Shown one piece after another: positions 59,847 to 64,000 of a DNA stretch of 64,000 nucleotides. The notes beneath the pieces were generated by a model. That model was not told the origin of the DNA, searched no databases, and was given only the letters and a program-made list of their open reading frames with translations. The DNA lies in assembly GCA_964386705.1 (NCBI GenBank), contig CAYLTY010000007.1:11238-75237 (forward strand), in the 5' to 3' direction. Positions within the stretch are counted from its first letter, which is position 1. Every line of letters begins with the position of its first letter. The position numbers were made by a program, and so were the translations under genes. Origin of the DNA: AM-0621 sp964386705. GTDB lineage: Bacteria > Planctomycetota > Planctomycetia > Planctomycetales > Planctomycetaceae.

Positions 59847-62531
59847 GTGGCGTCAGCCAAATTCAAAGCGTTGGTCATCGTCGAATCTCCGACGAAGGCC
59901 AAGAAAATCGGTGGTTATCTCGGGAAGGACTACAAGGTCCTGGCGAGCGTGGGCCATGTGCGCGACTTGCCAGCCAAGGCCGCGGAAGTTCCCGAAGAGA
60001 TCAAGAAGGAACCTTGGGCGACCCTGGGCATCAATGTTCACAACCAGTTTGCGCCGCTCTACATCATTCCCGATGGCAAAAAGAAACTGATTCGCGAGCT
60101 GAAATCGGCCCTCAAAGATTGCGACGAACTTCTCATCGCAACGGACGAGGACCGGGAAGGCGAAAGCATCGGCTGGCATCTGGTCGAACTGCTGCAGCCG
60201 AAGGTCCCGGTCAAACGCATGGTGTTCGGTGAAATCACCAAGTCCGCGATTCTGAATGCGGTTCAGCACACGCGAGACATCGATCAGAACCTCGTGCAGG
60301 CGCAGGAAACCCGCCGAGTTGTGGACCGTCTGTACGGTTACACGCTCAGCCCGTTGTTGTGGAAAAAAGTCGCCCGCGGCTTGTCGGCCGGACGAGTGCA
60401 GTCGGTCGCGGTGCGCATGCTCGTGACCCGCGAATACGAACGACAGGCATTCCGCAAAGCGAACTACTGGGACTTAAAGGCGACTCTGCAGACGCCGCGT
60501 TCCGAGAGCTTTGTCGCGGAGTTGGCCGGAGTCGCTGGCCGACGCATTGCCAGCGGCAAGGATTTCGACGAGTCAACCGGCAAGCTGAAGCCCGGTGCGG
60601 ACGTCGTGTTGATGAGCGATGTGGACGCCGATCAGCTGCGCAGTCGCATCGCATCCGGCGACTGGGTGGTTGAGGGAGTGGAGTCGCGCCCGCAAACACG
60701 GCGGCCCTATGCTCCGTTCACGACGAGCACCCTACAGCAGGAATCGAACCGCAAGCTCGGCATGACGGCGCGTCAGACGATGCAGACCGCTCAGCGGCTC
60801 TATGAAGACGGTCACATCACCTACATGCGTACCGACAGCGTGACGCTGTCTGGCGAAGCGATCTCCGCCGCCCGGAAGAGCGTCAAAGAGCGCTACGGTG
60901 ATGACTACCTCAGCCCGGAAGTGCGGCAGTACACGACGAAGGCCAAGGGGGCTCAGGAAGCACACGAAGCCATTCGCCCCGCTGGCACGGACATGAAAAC
61001 CGGCGAGGAACTTGGTCTGGATGGCAACGAACTGCGGCTGTACGCGCTGATCTGGAAGCGAACGATGGCCACTCAGATGGCTGAAGCCCGGCTCACCTTC
61101 CAAACGGCAATCATCAAGGCGGGCGATGCCGAGTTTCGCGCAACCGGCAGACACGTTGACTTCCCCGGCTTCTTCCGCGCGTATGTTGAAGGTGTCGATG
61201 ATCCGGAAGCAGCGATGGACGATTCGGAGAAGACGTTGCCGCTGCTCAACGCCAATGACCGCCTGAAACTGGATGAACTGGAACCGGTCAGCCATGAAAC
61301 GAAGCCGCCGGCGCGATTCACCGAAGCCACGCTGGTTGACCGTCTCGAAAAGGAAGGCATCGGGCGTCCGAGTACGTACTCCAGCATTATTGGAACGATT
61401 CAGGATCGCGGTTACGTCGTGAAGCAGGGCAATCAACTGGTGCCCACCTTCACAGCCATGGCGGTGACTCAACTGCTCGAACAGCACTTCTCGAAGCTGG
61501 TGGATTACTCGTTCACGGCTCAAATGGAGCAGACGTTGGACGATGTGGCTTCGGGGGAAGCGGATCGACAACCGTATTTGGAACAGTTCTATCTGGGTGA
61601 AGAGGGATTAGAGAGTCAGGTGCAGACGCGCGAGGGCAACATTGATCCTCGCGAAGCCTGCACGATCCGACTGAAAGATGTCAGTACCGGCGTGCGAGTC
61701 GGCAAGTACGGTCCGTTCCTGTCCGTCGAGCGCGACGGCAAGCAGGTCAGCGTTTCGCTGCCGAACGACATCGCACCCGCCGAGCTGACCGACGCGATGG
61801 CTCAGGAACTCATCGAACGCAAAGCCGTGGGCCCGCAGTCGATGGGCCTGCACCCCGATGACGGCCGTGCGATCTACAAGAAAATCGGCCCCTACGGCCC
61901 GTACCTGCAGCTCGGCGAAGACAACAATACGAAGGACGACCCCAAGCCGAAGCGTGTCAGCCTGCCGAAGGGAGTATCGATCGACTCGGTTTCGTTCGAC
62001 GACGCTTTGAAGTACTTGACGCTGCCGCGCAACTTGGGGAATCACCCTGAAAAGGGAACTCCGGTCACGGCGAGCATCGGGCCCTACGGTCCATACGTCG
62101 AATGCCAGCGGGTCTTCAAATCGATCGGCAAAGCCGGAGATGTGCTGACGATCGAGCTCGCTCAGGCCGTCGAATTGCTGTCGCAGGCCAAGCAGCGAGC
62201 GGGGGCAACTCCCATCAAGGAACTGGGAGCGCATCCCGACGACGGCGAACCTATCGGCCTCTACGAAGGTCGCTATGGTCCGTACGTGAAACACGGCAAG
62301 ACGATCGCTTCGGTGCCGAAAGAAACTCCGATCGAAAGTGTGACGCTCGAAACGGCGTTGCCGTGGATTGCCGCCAAGGCCGGAACGACCAAGAAGGGTG
62401 GACGCAAGAAGGCCGCTGGTAGCAAGAAGAAGTCATCAACCAAGAAGGCTGCGGGGAAGAAATCCGCGACGAAGAAAGCAGCTCGCAAGAAAAAGGCTGC
62501 TGAAGATAAGACTGAGGAAACTGAAGAATAA
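59847..62531 (+). CDS. topA: DNA topoisomerase I
   Basis: 894-residue type IA topoisomerase that relaxes negative supercoils. The start is GTG at 59847 with GGAAGGAT upstream. The TOPRIM domain is at the N-terminus (VIVESPTKAKKI, and DEDREGE at about 95), the catalytic Tyr326 in TYMRTDS, and the family block GIGRPSTYSSI at about 505. Four-Cys zinc fingers of the E. coli enzyme are absent; instead four GPYGPY-type repeats lie at about 617, 680, 746 and 810 (KYGPFLSVE, PYGPYLQLG, PYGPYVEC, RYGPYVKHG). It ends in a Lys/Ala-rich histone-H1-like tail (about 850-887) and an acidic final ETEE. Such tails raise DNA affinity and processivity in other bacteria. Identification secure. Confidence 0.97.
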   Translation: MASAKFKALVIVESPTKAKKIGGYLGKDYKVLASVGHVRDLPAKAAEVPEEIKKEPWATLGINVHNQFAPLYIIPDGKKKLIRELKSALKDCDELLIATDEDREGESIGWHLVELLQPKVPVKRMVFGEITKSAILNAVQHTRDIDQNLVQAQETRRVVDRLYGYTLSPLLWKKVARGLSAGRVQSVAVRMLVTREYERQAFRKANYWDLKATLQTPRSESFVAELAGVAGRRIASGKDFDESTGKLKPGADVVLMSDVDADQLRSRIASGDWVVEGVESRPQTRRPYAPFTTSTLQQESNRKLGMTARQTMQTAQRLYEDGHITYMRTDSVTLSGEAISAARKSVKERYGDDYLSPEVRQYTTKAKGAQEAHEAIRPAGTDMKTGEELGLDGNELRLYALIWKRTMATQMAEARLTFQTAIIKAGDAEFRATGRHVDFPGFFRAYVEGVDDPEAAMDDSEKTLPLLNANDRLKLDELEPVSHETKPPARFTEATLVDRLEKEGIGRPSTYSSIIGTIQDRGYVVKQGNQLVPTFTAMAVTQLLEQHFSKLVDYSFTAQMEQTLDDVASGEADRQPYLEQFYLGEEGLESQVQTREGNIDPREACTIRLKDVSTGVRVGKYGPFLSVERDGKQVSVSLPNDIAPAELTDAMAQELIERKAVGPQSMGLHPDDGRAIYKKIGPYGPYLQLGEDNNTKDDPKPKRVSLPKGVSIDSVSFDDALKYLTLPRNLGNHPEKGTPVTASIGPYGPYVECQRVFKSIGKAGDVLTIELAQAVELLSQAKQRAGATPIKELGAHPDDGEPIGLYEGRYGPYVKHGKTIASVPKETPIESVTLETALPWIAAKAGTTKKGGRKKAAGSKKKSSTKKAAGKKSATKKAARKKKAAEDKTEETEE

Positions 62532-62542
62532 AAACCGTGGCA

Positions 62543-62557
62543 GACGCGTTCCGCGTC
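62543..62557. repeat. Short perfect hairpin after topA
   Basis: GACGCG-TTC-CGCGTC, eleven bases past the topA stop. There is no T-run; it could be a weak terminator or a small repeat unit. Confidence 0.35.
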
Positions 62558-62652
62558 CGTCCGTTGTCGATGCGGCGGGTCTCGTACCTCGGACCGACTC
62601 TACGGAAGACAGGCTGGTCATCAACACATTCGCTCCCACACCAAGTGTCCGG

Positions 62653-62662
62653 NNNNNNNNNN
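62653..62662. other. Assembly gap (10 N)
   Basis: Ten Ns in the intergenic space between topA and dapL; no gene is damaged. The true distance between the two genes is unknown. Confidence 0.98.
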
Positions 62663-62681
62663 CTCATTCTGGAATCAACGA

Positions 62682-63914
62682 ATGGCTCGCGTTAACGAAC
62701 ATTATCTGAAGCTGAAGGCTGGCTATCTCTTTCCCGAAATTGGTCGTCGAGTCACCGCGTTCTGCAAGGCTAACCCCGAAGCCAAAGTGATCCGCCTGGG
62801 CATTGGGGACGTCACGGAACCGCTGCCGCCCGCCATCATCGAAGCGATGCACAAAGCCACCGACGAGATGGCTAAGCATGCGTCCTTCCGTGGCTACGGC
62901 CCGGAACAAGGTTACGACTTCCTGCGCGACGCGATTGCTGCGAACGACTACAAAGCTCGCGGCTGCGACGTCGCCGCAGATGAGATCTTCATCTCCGACG
63001 GTTCGAAGTGTGACACCGGCAACATCCTGGACATCTTCGGTACTGACAATGTCATCGCCGTCACCGACCCGGTCTATCCCGTGTACGTCGACACGAACGT
63101 GATGAGCGGTCGCACGGGCGCTGGCGATGATGCTGGCCGCTACGCGGGCATCACCTATCTACCCGCCACCGCTGAGAACAACTTCACGCCCGAACTGCCG
63201 AAGACTCGCGTGGACCTGATTTATCTGTGCTACCCGAACAACCCAACGGGCACGGTGGCCTCGAAGGAAACGCTGAAGAAGTGGGTCGAATACGCGAAGG
63301 CCAACGACGCGATCATCCTCTATGACGCCGCCTATGAGGCTTACATCACCGATCCGACGATCCCGCATTCGATCTATGAGATCGAAGGTGCTCGCGACGT
63401 GGCGATCGAGTTCCGCAGCTTCAGCAAGACGGCAGGATTTACCGGTACCCGCTGTGCCTTCACCGTGATTCCGAAGTCTCTGACCGGCACCACGTCGACC
63501 GGTGAACGAGTCGACTTCCACCGCCTGTGGAATCGCCGTCATTGCACGAAGTTCAACGGCGTGTCGTACCCAATTCAGCGCGCCGCCGAAGCAGTCTATA
63601 GCGACGCTGGCAAGCAACAAGTTGCGGCGATTATCAAGTTCTATCTGGAGAATGCCCGCCTGATCCGCGAGGGTCTGACAAAGGTTGGCATCGAAGTCCA
63701 CGGCGGCGTGAATGCTCCGTATGTCTGGCTGAAGACTCCCAAGAACCTGTCGAGCTGGGATTTCTTCGACTTCCTGCTGAGCAAGGGTAATCTGGTCGGT
63801 ACCCCCGGCAGCGGCTTCGGTGCCGCTGGCGAAGGCTACTTCCGCCTGAGCGCCTTCAACAGCCGAGCCAACATCGAAGAAGCCGTCGTCCGCTTCTCCA
63901 AGCTGCTGAGCTAA
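62682..63914 (+). CDS. dapL: LL-diaminopimelate aminotransferase
   Basis: 410-residue class I/II PLP aminotransferase that makes LL-diaminopimelate directly from tetrahydrodipicolinate, a one-step route to lysine and the peptidoglycan cross-linking amino acid. The N-terminus HYLKLKAGYLFPEIGRRV is a DapL hallmark and fixes the ATG at 62682. Also seen: RLGIGDVTEPLP, FISDGSKCD, YPNNPTGTVA, and the cofactor lysine Lys249 in SFSKTAGFTGTRC. The length is normal for DapL. It lies 150 bases after topA, with an assembly gap between, so cotranscription cannot be judged. Confidence 0.96.
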   Translation: MARVNEHYLKLKAGYLFPEIGRRVTAFCKANPEAKVIRLGIGDVTEPLPPAIIEAMHKATDEMAKHASFRGYGPEQGYDFLRDAIAANDYKARGCDVAADEIFISDGSKCDTGNILDIFGTDNVIAVTDPVYPVYVDTNVMSGRTGAGDDAGRYAGITYLPATAENNFTPELPKTRVDLIYLCYPNNPTGTVASKETLKKWVEYAKANDAIILYDAAYEAYITDPTIPHSIYEIEGARDVAIEFRSFSKTAGFTGTRCAFTVIPKSLTGTTSTGERVDFHRLWNRRHCTKFNGVSYPIQRAAEAVYSDAGKQQVAAIIKFYLENARLIREGLTKVGIEVHGGVNAPYVWLKTPKNLSSWDFFDFLLSKGNLVGTPGSGFGAAGEGYFRLSAFNSRANIEEAVVRFSKLLS

Positions 63915-63930
63915 TCCTCATCATTCATCG

Positions 63931-63973
63931 CTCCCCTCGCCCCTCCGGGGAGAGGGGCTGGGGGTGAGGGGAG
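63931..63973. repeat. REP-like C/G-rich palindrome after dapL
   Basis: The CCCCTC-type left part and GAGGGG-type right part form an extended C/G-rich stem around the CCTCCGGGGAGAGG centre, seven bases or so after the gene end and followed by another GAGGGGAG. It looks like a dispersed intergenic repeat and probably also ends dapL transcription. Copy number cannot be judged here. Confidence 0.5.
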
Positions 63974-64000
63974 ACGCTAGGCAAGCCTCCGAACTGAAAC

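Overview
The window looks like chromosomal DNA of a planctomycete (Planctomycetota, probably Planctomycetales). The indicators are a DUF1559 protein with a pilin-like N-terminus and an H-X9-DG end motif, ECF sigma factors of the Sigma70_ECF type each overlapping a membrane Ser/Thr kinase gene, a BatA/VWA protein, an FHA-GAF-sigma54 activator, an LL-diaminopimelate aminotransferase, and one enormous repeat protein whose N-terminus carries a degenerate LEPR-XLL motif. Two 10-N assembly gaps are present (3145-3154 and 62653-62662). The first interrupts the 3' end of a kinase gene. I saw no tRNA, rRNA, CRISPR array, insertion sequence or phage gene.

Layout. 275-8383 is a signalling island: two copies of an ECF-sigma/transmembrane-kinase pair on the + strand flank two paralogous minus-strand LuxR-type regulators, whose receiver domains have Lys where the phosphoacceptor Asp should be. 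8386-20691 is mostly housekeeping: HrpA helicase, a DUF2293 protein, a small CxxC protein, a BatA/VWA membrane protein, a fused E1 alpha/beta 2-oxoacid dehydrogenase, a DUF4279 protein and an FHA-GAF-sigma54 enhancer-binding protein. 20692-22038 is almost gene-free and holds an unusually dense run of perfect inverted repeats (21190-21612).

22039-50772 is a single 9,577-residue reading frame, 45% of the window. In order it has: a LEPR-XLL-like leader; ~200-residue repeats with Asp-rich loops; an array of eight ~88-residue repeats nested inside one of those larger repeats; a helical/beta middle region; an internal RTX block; a long filamentous-haemagglutinin-like beta-helix; a Tyr/Trp-rich segment with a C-type lectin-like domain (EPN and WND motifs); a second beta-helix; five cadherin-like repeats of 102-104 residues; four repeats of exactly 91 residues; and a C-terminal RTX block. 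It is most likely a surface or secreted adhesin.

50836-63914 holds a lipoprotein, the DUF1559 pseudopilin-like protein, a Rieske ferredoxin, a 1,000-residue exported TIM-barrel-like protein, a small coiled-coil protein, a SurA/PpiD-like membrane chaperone with a Lys/Pro/Glu linker, topoisomerase I with a histone-like tail, and DapL. Several intrinsic terminators separate the units. The best candidates for new biology are the giant lectin-bearing adhesin, the duplicated sigma/kinase modules with pseudo-receiver regulators, and the palindrome-dense region upstream of the adhesin.
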